A DNA stretch of 64,000 nt, from NCBI RefSeq assembly GCF_001658025.2, contig NZ_CP014007.2, positions 2,418,001 through 2,482,000 on the forward strand, in the 5' to 3' direction. The stretch comes from Kosakonia oryzae. GTDB lineage: Bacteria > Pseudomonadota > Gammaproteobacteria > Enterobacterales > Enterobacteriaceae. A program made the position numbers and the translations under genes. Below the pieces are notes generated by a model, which was given only the letters and a program-made list of their open reading frames with translations, ran no database searches and was not told the origin of the DNA. Below, one piece after another: positions 50,103 through 58,647 of this stretch (positions are counted from its first letter, which is position 1; every line of letters begins with the position of its first letter).

Positions 50103-50987
50103 TTACCGTGAGGTGAGTGTTGCCGGGGCATTTCGACGCTCACCCCAGCCGAGATTATTGCCTGCAGCCGCCAGCAGAATAAGCACGCCACCTGCCATTT
50201 GCACGAGACTGAGCGAATGGCCAAACAGCAGGTTATCAATAACAATCGCAACCAGAGGATAAATAAACGACAGGGAGCCAATTAACGGCGTGGGTAATTT
50301 CTGTATCGCGCTATAAAGCAGTTGATACATTACGCCGGTATGCAGAATCCCCAGCGTCAATACCATGGCCCACGAAAAAGGCTGGGCAGGGGCTGAAATA
50401 TGCGCCAGCGGCAGCAGCATCACTACGCCGGTCAGCACCTGAATCAGAGCAATATGTTGCGCCGGTAACTGACGCAAATGGCGGGCAATCATTGCCGTCA
50501 GGGCATAGAAAAATGCGGCGCCTAACGCCATCGCCATTCCACTAAGCCATTGCGCATTCGGATGGCGTAGTTCGCTAAGTAGCAACAGTACGACGCCGGA
50601 AAAGGCCAGCAGCAACCAGCCCCATTTTGTCAGCGTGACACGTTCGCCGAGCAGCATACTCATCAGCACCAGCATAAAGGGTTGCGTGTTGTAGACCACC
50701 GTCGCCAGCCCCATTGAAATACGGCTGTAAGCGGCGAACAGCAGCAACCAGTTAATGACCAGTGCAACTCCCCCGGCAATGGCCAGAAGTAAGATTGTGC
50801 GGGGGATGCGGCGCAGCGGTTGTTTGCTAAAGCGGATAAACAGAAAAAGGGTAAATGCACCTATCAGGCAGCGCCAGAAAACCACATCAATCACCGCCAT
50901 CCCGCTGAGCAGGACAAATGCGCCAATCGATCCGGAAATCAGCATCGCCAGGCTCATTTGCCAGGCACCCTCTGGAATAGTTTTCAT
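50103..50987 (-). CDS. EamA-family (DMT superfamily) exporter
   Basis: 294 residues with ten predicted membrane helices in two EamA repeats (about 10-140 and 150-285; the second repeat starts near SGMAMALGAAFFYALTAMIA). RBS AGGAGGT before ATG. DMT exporters move amino acids, nucleotides or drugs; substrate not predictable. Divergent from an Lrp-type regulator, which suggests amino-acid-type export. An insertion relative to E. coli between narI and the tyrosine tRNAs. Confidence 0.88.
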   Translation of the reverse strand: MKTIPEGAWQMSLAMLISGSIGAFVLLSGMAVIDVVFWRCLIGAFTLFLFIRFSKQPLRRIPRTILLLAIAGGVALVINWLLLFAAYSRISMGLATVVYNTQPFMLVLMSMLLGERVTLTKWGWLLLAFSGVVLLLLSELRHPNAQWLSGMAMALGAAFFYALTAMIARHLRQLPAQHIALIQVLTGVVMLLPLAHISAPAQPFSWAMVLTLGILHTGVMYQLLYSAIQKLPTPLIGSLSFIYPLVAIVIDNLLFGHSLSLVQMAGGVLILLAAAGNNLGWGERRNAPATLTSR

Positions 50988-51096
50988 CGATGACCTCCTG
51001 AAGTTGATGCGCTTATTGTCGAAAAACAGCGGCCAGCTTTACAGAGAGGATATAAGGTAAGATATTGTTAATGCCTTTATAAATTAGGTGAAAATT

Positions 51097-51540
51097 ATGG
51101 AATACATTATTGATGACATCGACCGTGCCATTCTCGCCTCACTAGCGGAAGATGCGCGCCAGTCGTTAAAAGTGCTTAGCGCACGCGTAGGGCTCACTTC
51201 ACCCAGCACGGCGGAACGGGTTAAACGGCTGGAGGAGCGGGGCGTAATAGAGGGATATGGCGCTCGGGTAAATCTCGCGGCGCTGGATTATCGCATACAG
51301 GCGCTGGTACGGGTCAGGCCATTGCCCGGGATGCTGCAGAAAGTGGATAAGCTGATTCAGGCGTTGCCCGAGTGTATAGAAAATGACAAGGTCACCGGAG
51401 AAGACTGTTTCGTTATGCGGCTGGTTGTGCACTCCATCGAGCAACTGGATGCACTGCTCGACACGATTTCCGAGTATGCGCAATGTAATACGTCGATAGT
51501 GAAGAGTTCACCGGTTAAACGGCGGTTACCACCAATCTAA
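51097..51540 (+). CDS. Lrp/AsnC-family regulator
   Basis: 147 residues from ATG 51097 (RBS AGGTGA); an in-frame GTG three codons earlier is possible. HTH of the AsnC type (LDDIDRAILASLAEDARQS is close; VGLTSPSTAERVKRLEERGVI is the recognition part), then a RAM/ligand domain (ALVRVRPLPGMLQKVDKLI). Divergent from the EamA exporter with about 110 nt between; it probably controls that gene in response to an amino acid. Confidence 0.87.
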   Translation: MEYIIDDIDRAILASLAEDARQSLKVLSARVGLTSPSTAERVKRLEERGVIEGYGARVNLAALDYRIQALVRVRPLPGMLQKVDKLIQALPECIENDKVTGEDCFVMRLVVHSIEQLDALLDTISEYAQCNTSIVKSSPVKRRLPPI

Positions 51541-51542
51541 CC

Positions 51543-51783
51543 ATCGGCAAAATATGCAGATATTGAGCTGGATAAAAGCAGGGAAAGTGTTTTTGGAGAT
51601 GGTGGTGGGGGAAGGATGATTCGGCGCTAAAGCGCCTCACCCTGCGGGTCGTTGCCTGCGGCAACGCGCTCTCGCGTTGCTCGAGTCGAACCTTAATCGA
51701 AGGTTCTCGTCCTTCCCCGATCGGAAAAATATGTGGGTATTGAGCTGGATAAAAGCTGGGAGCTGGGAAAGTGTTTTTGAAGA
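51543..51783 (-). repeat. rtT-like repeat downstream of the tRNA-Tyr genes
   Basis: Two imperfect direct copies, 51543-51622 and 51720-51801, share GAGCTGGATAAAAGC and GGGAAAGTGTTTTTG and each ends in a copy of the tRNA-Tyr 3' end. The first contains only 18 nt of the tRNA end (51600-51617) with no rest of the gene; the second runs into the real tRNA. The period is about 177-185 nt, like the 178-bp rtT repeats of the E. coli tyrT operon. The interval between (51618-51719) forms several hairpins (GCGCTTTAGCGC, GTTGCCGCAGGCAAC, GAACCTTCGATTAAGGTTC). The E. coli unit also encodes the tiny basic Tpr peptide; I cannot establish a counterpart here. Confidence 0.75.
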
Positions 51784-51868
<85 letters not shown>

Positions 51869-51903
51869 AGGGGTAATACTTATTGTGATGCATGTGCAGT
51901 AGA

Positions 51904-51988
<85 letters not shown>

Positions 51989-52042
51989 ACGGGGTAAAGC
52001 TAGTTTGATACTGGCCCGCTTCCATCTCGGGAAGCGCGGCGC

Positions 52043-52070
52043 ATCATATCAAATGACGCGTCGCTGTAAA
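52043..52070 (-). promoter_or_regulatory. tyrT operon promoter
   Basis: Minus-strand -35 TTTACA (52070-52065), 16-nt spacer, -10 TATGAT (52048-52043) and a GC-rich discriminator GCGCCGCGC, the classic stringently controlled tyrT promoter. Upstream Fis sites are expected in the AT-rich stretch 52075-52150, where they cannot be placed with certainty. Confidence 0.88.
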
Positions 52071-52151
52071 GCGCTGAAATACCAAAATTGAATCGGTTGC
52101 CTGCTTTTTGCACGTAATGGTGCAAACGCAGGCAATTCATTTTATTAATGA

Positions 52152-52994
52152 TTAAAGAATAATCGTCCGGTTACCGTATACAAATACCCGTTGCGCCAGC
52201 ACCTGATACAGCGCACGGCTCAGAACATTTTTCTCGACGTCACGACCGGCGCGCATCATATCTTCTGCTGTATAGGTGTGATCCACATGAATGACGTCCT
52301 GCATAATGATTGGGCCTTCGTCCAGATTGTCATTCACATAGTGCGCAGTTGCGCCGATGATCTTCACACCGCGCTCATACGCCTGATGATAAGGACGGGC
52401 GCCGATAAAGGCAGGCAGGAACGAGTGGTGAATATTGATGATCTTATTCGGGAAGCGGGAAACAAACTCCGGAGTCAACACTCGCATGTATTTTGCCAGC
52501 ACTACATAATCGGGTTGATGGGCTTCAATCGCCTGCACCATCAGTGCATCGTGCGCTTCGCGGGTCAACCCTTCATGGCTTACCAGTTCGAACGGAATGT
52601 CGAAGCGCTCTACCAGAGAACGCAGCGTATCATGGTTACCGATAACGGCGGCAATCTCCACATCCAGCCCACCATAGTTGGCTTTCATTAGCAGATCGCC
52701 GAGGCAATGCGCCTCTTTTGTCACCAGAATAACCACGCGGCGACGACCGGCAGGGTTCAGCTCGCGAATGGAGCCTTCCGGCAGCGCGCTATCAAGATCG
52801 GCCAACAGCGTGGCGTCGTTAAAAATACCTTCCAGCTCGGTACGCATAAAAAAGCGTCCGGTGCGGTGATCCACAAACTCATTGTTCTGCACAATGTTCA
52901 GTTCGTGCTTATAACAAATGTTAGTGATCCGCGCGATAAGGCCTTTTTGGTCAGGGCAAATGGTGCGCAAAATTTTACGTTGTAATGAATGCAT
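52152..52994 (-). CDS. purU: Formyltetrahydrofolate deformylase
   Basis: 280 residues, as in E. coli. N-terminal ACT domain (about 8-85) and a C-terminal formyltransferase-fold catalytic domain with NIHHSFLPAF (Asn and His of the active site) and the Asp in ATAHYVNDNLDEGP. It releases formate from 10-formyl-THF, feeding PurT and balancing the one-carbon pool (Met activates, Gly inhibits). Confidence 0.97.
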   Translation of the reverse strand: MHSLQRKILRTICPDQKGLIARITNICYKHELNIVQNNEFVDHRTGRFFMRTELEGIFNDATLLADLDSALPEGSIRELNPAGRRRVVILVTKEAHCLGDLLMKANYGGLDVEIAAVIGNHDTLRSLVERFDIPFELVSHEGLTREAHDALMVQAIEAHQPDYVVLAKYMRVLTPEFVSRFPNKIINIHHSFLPAFIGARPYHQAYERGVKIIGATAHYVNDNLDEGPIIMQDVIHVDHTYTAEDMMRAGRDVEKNVLSRALYQVLAQRVFVYGNRTIIL

Positions 52995-53042
52995 TGCCGG
53001 GTAAATCCTGTTGATGATGTTTGCTATGAGGTGATGCCCGGC

Positions 53043-53501
53043 TTATTGCCCGCAGCACTTTTTAAATTTTTTACCTGACCCACAAGGGCAGGGATCGTTA
53101 CGGCCAAACTGAGGACGCGTACCGTCGATATAATACCACTGGCCGTTCTCCTTTAAGAATCGGGAACGTTCGATTATCGCGCCGTTCTTACCCTTTTCCT
53201 GAAAGCGCGCCACAAAACTGACATAGCCTTCGTTGGCATTAGCGCCATCAGCATGCTCAAATACCGTCAGACCCAGCCAGTATGTATCGGCAAATCCGGC
53301 TTCAATTTGCTGGCGGAACGCATGAGCTTCGCAAGAGGGATGCCAGGTTTTGATCAGGTATTCGGCCTGATGGAGAACAAAAGCGGTGTAACGCGAGCGC
53401 ATCAGGCGTGAGGGATCCGGCGCAACCTGCGTACCAGACAGATAAGGCTGACAACATAGGCTATAATCGAGAGCGCTACCGCATGGGCAAGATTGAGACA
53501 A
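53043..53501 (-). CDS. ychJ: YchJ, SEC-C motif protein
   Basis: 152 residues. N-terminal [16 protein letters not shown] and C-terminal SEC-C zinc motif [19 protein letters not shown] (CXCX8CC), with a NTF2-like middle. Function unknown; zinc binding is inferred. Same place as in E. coli, 48 nt after purU on the minus strand direction. Confidence 0.94.
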   Translation of the reverse strand: MSQSCPCGSALDYSLCCQPYLSGTQVAPDPSRLMRSRYTAFVLHQAEYLIKTWHPSCEAHAFRQQIEAGFADTYWLGLTVFEHADGANANEGYVSFVARFQEKGKNGAIIERSRFLKENGQWYYIDGTRPQFGRNDPCPCGSGKKFKKCCGQ

Positions 53502-53611
53502 AATAGCATTCCAGGAACAATAAAAGCGGCGCGTTTGCGCCAGGGTAGCAATATGTTAACTGAGCCGCAGCGTTGTGGCTACAGTAAGCCGGGGGAAGTG
53601 AAACAAGCGTA

Positions 53612-54520
53612 ATGAGAACGGTAAAAATAGGTCTGGCGCTCGGTTCAGGCGCAGCCCGGGGCTGGTCGCATATTGGTGTAATTAATGCCCTGGAGCGTGC
53701 CGGCATTGAGATCGATATTGTGGCAGGGTGTTCCATTGGATCTCTGGTAGGTGCGGCGTATTCCTGTGGGCGCCTGTCGGCGCTGGAATCGTGGGTGCGC
53801 GCCTTTAGCTACTGGGATGTGCTGCGGTTGATGGATGTCTCATGGCAGCGCGGTGGTTTGCTCCGTGGAGAACGCGTGTTCAATCAATATCGCCAGATTT
53901 TACCGTTTACTGAATTTAGCCAGTGCGAAAAGCGATTTGGCGCAGTGGCGACCAACCTGAGTACCGGGCGTGAACTCTGGTTCACCAGCGGCAATATGCA
54001 TCATGCAGTACGCGCTTCCTGTAGTATGCCTGGCCTTATGTCGCCGGTTGCGCACAATGGTTACTGGCTGGTTGATGGCGCGGTAGTTAACCCGGTTCCC
54101 ATTTCATTGACCCGTGCGTTAGGTGCGGATGTCGTGATTGCTGTCGATTTACAGCATGATGCGCATTTGATGCAACAGGATCTTATGTCATTAAATCTCA
54201 CGCAAAACGAAACAGAAAGCGCCGTCGGAGAGACATTAGCGTGGCATAAACGTCTGCGCGCGCGGCTGGGCCGCATTACGCCCAAACGTCCGGTAGCGCC
54301 AACCGCGATGGAGATCATGAGTACCTCGATTCAGGTGCTGGAGAACCGGCTTAAGCGCAACCGTATGGCAGGCGATCCCCCTGATATTTTGCTACAGCCT
54401 GTTTGCCCGCAAATATCGACGCTAGACTTTCACCGTGCGGACGCTGCCATTGCTGCTGGTCAGCTGGCGGTTGAAAAGAAAATCGATGAATTGATGCCTC
54501 TGGCGCGGACATCAGTGTGA
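53612..54520 (+). CDS. rssA: RssA, patatin-like phospholipase family protein
   Basis: 302 residues. Patatin domain with oxyanion loop GSGAARGW, nucleophile GCSIGSLVG and Asp in VDGAVVNP (DGA). The serine/aspartate dyad is therefore complete. Co-transcribed with rssB; cellular role not clear. Confidence 0.95.
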   Translation: MRTVKIGLALGSGAARGWSHIGVINALERAGIEIDIVAGCSIGSLVGAAYSCGRLSALESWVRAFSYWDVLRLMDVSWQRGGLLRGERVFNQYRQILPFTEFSQCEKRFGAVATNLSTGRELWFTSGNMHHAVRASCSMPGLMSPVAHNGYWLVDGAVVNPVPISLTRALGADVVIAVDLQHDAHLMQQDLMSLNLTQNETESAVGETLAWHKRLRARLGRITPKRPVAPTAMEIMSTSIQVLENRLKRNRMAGDPPDILLQPVCPQISTLDFHRADAAIAAGQLAVEKKIDELMPLARTSV

Positions 54521-54608
54521 CTATTTTTACAAGAGTTCAGCAAATTCTGACAGGCGATTCCTGGCGAAGCATGCCACTATTAGTCTATCGTCAGGCAGGG
54601 GAGAAAAG

Positions 54609-55628
54609 ATGACGCAGCCGTTAACCGGAAAACAAATACTGATCGTTGAGGACGAGCCCGTTTTCCGCTCGCTGCTGGATTCATGGCTCCTGTCATTAGG
54701 TGCGACGACGCTGCTTGCTGGTGATGGCGTGGACGCGCTGGAGTTGATGACGACAAGTAAGCCTGATTTGATGATTTGCGATCTTGCGATGCCGCGCATG
54801 AATGGTCTGATGCTGATCGAATCGTTGCGTAATCAGGGCGATCAGACTCCGGTGCTGGTGATCTCCGCAACAGAAAATATGGCTGACATCGCTAAAGCGT
54901 TGCGTCTTGGCGTGCAGGACGTGGTGCTAAAACCGGTGAAAGATTTCAACCGCCTGAAAGAAACTATCTTTGCCTGTATTTATCCCAACATGTTTAACTC
55001 GCGCGTCGAAGAAGAGGAACGCCTGTTCCAGGACTGGGACGCGCTGGTAGGTAATCCGCAGGCGGCGGCCAATTTGTTGCAGGAACTTCAGCCGCCGGTA
55101 CAGCAGGTACTTTCCGGGTGCCGGGTAAATTATCGCCAGTTAGTTTCGGCGGAAAATCCAGGGCTGGTTCTGGATATTGCGCCTATTTCTTCGCAGGATC
55201 TCGCCTTTTACTGCCTGGATGTTACCCGCGCGGGGAATAACGGCGTACTGGCTGCACTATTATTGCGGGCGTTATTTAACGGCCTGCTGCAAGAACAGCT
55301 ATCGCATCAGCGTCAGCGTCAGCGTTTGCCTGAAATGGGAGCGTTACTTAAACAGGTGAATCAGCTTTTGCGCCAGGCGAATTTGCCGGGACAATTTCCG
55401 CTACTGGTGGGCTATTACCACAGCGATCTTAAAAACCTGATATTAGTTTCAGCCGGGCTTAATGCCTCGTTAAATACCGGCGATCACCATATTCAAATTA
55501 GCAACGGTGTTCCGCTTGGCACATTGGGTAATACTTATCTTAATCAGTTGAGCCAGCGCTGCGACTCCTGGCAATGTCAGGTGTGGGGCGCTGGGGGGCG
55601 GCTGCGCTTGATGTTGAGCGCGGAATGA
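54609..55628 (+). CDS. rssB: RssB, adaptor that delivers RpoS to ClpXP
   Basis: 339 residues (E. coli 337). Receiver domain with phospho-acceptor Asp58 (MICDLAMPRMNG), a linker helix, and a C-terminal PP2C-like pseudophosphatase domain lacking catalytic metal-binding Asp residues. Binds sigma-S for degradation; in E. coli antagonised by IraP/M/D. Follows rssA. Confidence 0.95.
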   Translation: MTQPLTGKQILIVEDEPVFRSLLDSWLLSLGATTLLAGDGVDALELMTTSKPDLMICDLAMPRMNGLMLIESLRNQGDQTPVLVISATENMADIAKALRLGVQDVVLKPVKDFNRLKETIFACIYPNMFNSRVEEEERLFQDWDALVGNPQAAANLLQELQPPVQQVLSGCRVNYRQLVSAENPGLVLDIAPISSQDLAFYCLDVTRAGNNGVLAALLLRALFNGLLQEQLSHQRQRQRLPEMGALLKQVNQLLRQANLPGQFPLLVGYYHSDLKNLILVSAGLNASLNTGDHHIQISNGVPLGTLGNTYLNQLSQRCDSWQCQVWGAGGRLRLMLSAE

Positions 55629-55760
55629 GCGATCGCATCATCCATTGCAGATACATTTACCCGTCGGATTAAACGGGTGGTACTATCGCCGCAGAATATG
55701 CGTATTTGTCCTAATTAGATGTAAGCGCGTCCTTTTCAGACCTGGTTGATGGGTGGGTAC

Positions 55761-55800
55761 TGATATACTCAGGCGCGAGTTAATTCATGAACATGTTCAT
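55761..55800 (+). promoter_or_regulatory. galU promoter and perfect palindrome
   Basis: An extended -10 element TGATATACT lies at 55761-55769. Downstream, ATGAACATGTTCAT (55787-55800) is a perfect 14-bp palindrome in the predicted leader, 25 nt before the galU ATG. It could be an operator or start an RNA hairpin; no binding protein can be named. Confidence 0.45.
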
Positions 55801-55825
55801 AGTTTGAACAGTCCAGGAGATTTCA

Positions 55826-56737
55826 ATGGCTGCAATAAATTCGAAAGTGACTAAAGCAGTAATCCCGGTAGCGGGATTGGGAACCAGGATGTTACCAGCG
55901 ACCAAGGCAATTCCTAAAGAAATGTTACCGCTGGTGGATAAGCCATTAATTCAGTATGTCGTTAATGAATGTATCGCTGCAGGTATTACGGAAATCGTTC
56001 TGGTCACACATTCCTCCAAAAACTCTATTGAAAACCATTTCGATACCAGTTTTGAACTGGAAGCGATGCTGGAAAAACGTGTTAAACGTCAGCTTCTGGA
56101 AGAAGTTCAGTCCATTTGCCCGCCACATGTCACTATTATGCAGGTTCGTCAGGGGCTGGCGAAAGGATTGGGACACGCAGTGCTGTGTGCGCATCCGGTG
56201 GTTGGTAATGAGCCAGTCGCGGTAATTCTTCCGGACGTTATTCTGGATGAATATGAATCCGATCTGTCCCAGGATAACCTGGCTGAAATGATTAAACGCT
56301 TTGACGAAACGGGTGCCAGCCAGATTATGGTTGAGCCGGTTGCTGATGTGACCGCCTATGGTGTCGTTGACTGTAAAGGCGCCACGTTAAATCCAGGCGA
56401 CAGCGTGCCGATGGTTGGCGTGGTAGAAAAACCGAAAGCCGACGTTGCGCCGTCCAATCTGGCCGTGGTAGGCCGTTATGTGCTGAGTGAGCAAATTTGG
56501 CCGTTGCTGGCGAAAACGCCTCCGGGAGCGGGTGATGAGATTCAGCTTACCGATGCGATTGATATGTTAATCGAAAAAGAAACGGTTGAAGCTTATCATA
56601 TGAAAGGCAAGAGCCACGATTGTGGTAATAAGCTGGGATATATGCAGGCGTTCGTAGAATACGGTCTTCGTCACAATTCTCTTGGTGCCGAATTTAAAAC
56701 CTGGCTGGAAGATACTGTAGGCACCGGAAAAGCATAA
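55826..56737 (+). CDS. galU: UTP-glucose-1-phosphate uridylyltransferase
   Basis: 303 residues. Makes UDP-glucose for LPS core, trehalose, cellulose-type polymers and galactose metabolism. Signature [24 protein letters not shown] (read in two parts) and the sugar-binding [20 protein letters not shown] and [14 protein letters not shown] segments are intact. RBS AGGAG. Ends at a strong terminator. Confidence 0.97.
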   Translation: MAAINSKVTKAVIPVAGLGTRMLPATKAIPKEMLPLVDKPLIQYVVNECIAAGITEIVLVTHSSKNSIENHFDTSFELEAMLEKRVKRQLLEEVQSICPPHVTIMQVRQGLAKGLGHAVLCAHPVVGNEPVAVILPDVILDEYESDLSQDNLAEMIKRFDETGASQIMVEPVADVTAYGVVDCKGATLNPGDSVPMVGVVEKPKADVAPSNLAVVGRYVLSEQIWPLLAKTPPGAGDEIQLTDAIDMLIEKETVEAYHMKGKSHDCGNKLGYMQAFVEYGLRHNSLGAEFKTWLEDTVGTGKA

Positions 56738-56760
56738 TCTTCTTCCTGATGCCCAAATAA

Positions 56761-56810
56761 GGCCGGAGACAATAGTGCAATGCGCTGATTATCTCCGGCC
56801 TTTTTATTTT
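56761..56810 (+). terminator. Terminator of galU
   Basis: GGCCGGAGA(C)AAT with ATTATCTCCGGCC, a 40-nt stem-loop followed by a T-rich tract. Confidence 0.8.
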
Positions 56811-56965
56811 TGTGTTTCCAGGTGAAACATCCGTTAACTTCTTCTCGTAAGAACAAAGCGCACAAAAAGAATAATGTGATGTTGAGAATTTAAACAAAAG
56901 GCAAGCAGTAAGTCTGAGCGGGGTTGGCGCTACACTATATTTGTGAAGATATTGTGTGGTTCATC

Positions 56966-56998
56966 AAAAAAAATCCCGCCGGTGGCGGGATTTTTTTG
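56966..56998. terminator. Terminator of hns
   Basis: AAAAAAATCCCGCC - GGT - GGCGGGATTTTTTT: a symmetric hairpin, 12 nt past the hns stop on the minus strand. Confidence 0.85.
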
Positions 56999-57010
56999 AA
57001 GCAGGCGAGA

Positions 57011-57424
57011 TTACTCGGTGATCAGGAAATCGTCGAGCTGTTTGCCTTGTTCGTCCATTGCTTTTTTGATAACAGCAGGAGTGCGACCCTGGCCAGTCCA
57101 CGTTTTAGTTTCGCCGTTTTCATCAACGTAGCTATATTTAGCCGGACGTGCTGCGCGTTTAGCTTTTGTGCCGGATTTAGCAGCAGAAAGACTATTCAGC
57201 AATTCATTCGGGTCAATACCGTCAGCCATCAGCATGTCACGGTATTGTTGCAGTTTACGCGTACGTTCTTCAACTTCAGCTGCGGCGGCGCTTTCTTCCT
57301 CGCGGCGTTCATTTACCACAACTTCTAATTTTTCCAGCATTTCTTCGAGCGTTTCCAGAGTGCATTCTCTTGCCTGCGCACGAAGAGTACGGATGTTGTT
57401 CAGAATTTTAAGTGCTTCGCTCAT
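57011..57424 (-). CDS. hns: H-NS, nucleoid-associated silencer
   Basis: 137 residues. N-terminal coiled-coil oligomerisation domain (about 1-80; [37 protein letters not shown]), a flexible linker and the C-terminal DNA-binding domain with the AT-hook-like loop [13 protein letters not shown] (QGR). Silences AT-rich, often horizontally acquired DNA, and represses its own gene. Same position as in E. coli between galU and tdk. Confidence 0.97.
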   Translation of the reverse strand: MSEALKILNNIRTLRAQARECTLETLEEMLEKLEVVVNERREEESAAAAEVEERTRKLQQYRDMLMADGIDPNELLNSLSAAKSGTKAKRAARPAKYSYVDENGETKTWTGQGRTPAVIKKAMDEQGKQLDDFLITE

Positions 57425-57960
57425 TGTAGTAATCTCAAACTTATATTGGGGTGGTTTGTTGGGCTAATAATAGAGCGTTAATTTGACCAGTGCAATAGCT
57501 GAGAATGTAAGGAATTCAAAATACCCATTTATTTCGATGATTTTTAAATATCGCTAACTTAAATTTAGCTTGAAGAATCGCACAAAACAGCGCTTATACC
57601 GACGACAAACTTCATCGTCAGGATTGCGGCTGCTTTCGATTAATCCAGAAAGGGTTATAGGCACAATGGATAAATAACAGCCTTATGTATTACGACATCA
57701 GATGGGGTTTTTCTTCTAAATTATTAATAATTTCCGAACCATAAGCTCAGATTGTTCTGATTACAAATAGTATGTATACGACCCGGTTTCTAATTGTTGT
57801 TTCTTTGGCAGTAACAAACCACTGCATAAACTTGCCTTATATCTATGAGTCCATAACCAGACCCGATTTACTCAGGATCAGCGCTGGCTCAGGGTTAGCC
57901 AGATAAAATATGGTACAATCGTTGTCGGAATATCACACTTTGATTGGGGTTTTGCACGCA
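57425..57960. other. Divergent hns-tdk control region
   Basis: 536 nt, AT-rich, without a gene. The hns leader side (57425-57520) closely recalls E. coli. H-NS self-repression probably acts through this curved AT-rich DNA. I cannot place exact promoters. Confidence 0.55.
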
Positions 57961-58590
57961 ATGGCACAGCTTTATTTCTACTATTCAGCAATGAATGCAG
58001 GGAAATCGACAGCGTTACTACAGTCTTCGTACAATTATCAGGAACGCGGCATGCGTTCGGTAGTCTACACCGCTGAAATTGACGATCGCTTCGGAGCAGG
58101 GAAGGTAAGTTCGCGTATTGGCTTATCATCACCTGCGCGTTTGTTTAATCAACACACTGCATTATTCGAAGAGATAAAAGCTGAACATGCGCGTGAAGCG
58201 GTACATTGCGTGCTGGTGGATGAGAGCCAGTTTTTAACGCGTGAACAGGTCTATGCATTGTCTGAAGTTGTTGATCAACTGGATATCCCGGTACTGTGCT
58301 ATGGGCTGCGTACTGATTTTCGCGGCGAGCTGTTCGTGGGAAGCCAATATTTACTCGCGTGGTCAGACAAACTGGTCGAACTGAAAACCATCTGTTTCTG
58401 CGGACGTAAAGCCAGCATGGTACTGCGCCTGGATCAGGCCGGACGTCCCTACAATGAAGGGGAGCAGGTAGTAATAGGCGGCAATGAGCGCTATGTCTCC
58501 GTATGCCGTAAACACTATAAGGAAGCCCTTGCTGAGGGTTCGTTAACGGCGATACAGCAACGCGTACGCGGAACAACGTCCGATTGTTGA
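57961..58590 (+). CDS. tdk: Thymidine kinase
   Basis: 209 residues from ATG 57961; an upstream in-frame extension has no family similarity. P-loop [11 protein letters not shown], Walker B DESQFL, zinc Cys positions in CFCGRKA and the C-terminal CRKHY. Phosphorylates thymidine and deoxyuridine (salvage). Feedback-regulated tetramer. Confidence 0.95.
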   Translation: MAQLYFYYSAMNAGKSTALLQSSYNYQERGMRSVVYTAEIDDRFGAGKVSSRIGLSSPARLFNQHTALFEEIKAEHAREAVHCVLVDESQFLTREQVYALSEVVDQLDIPVLCYGLRTDFRGELFVGSQYLLAWSDKLVELKTICFCGRKASMVLRLDQAGRPYNEGEQVVIGGNERYVSVCRKHYKEALAEGSLTAIQQRVRGTTSDC

Positions 58591-58606
58591 GTTTAATGTC
58601 AGATAT

Positions 58607-58634
58607 AAAAAAACCCGCCGAAGCGGGTTTTTTA
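58607..58634. terminator. Bidirectional terminator between tdk and adhE
   Basis: AAAAAAACCCGC - CGAA - GCGGGTTTTTTA. Confidence 0.85.
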
Positions 58635-58647
58635 TTAACTGAGATAA

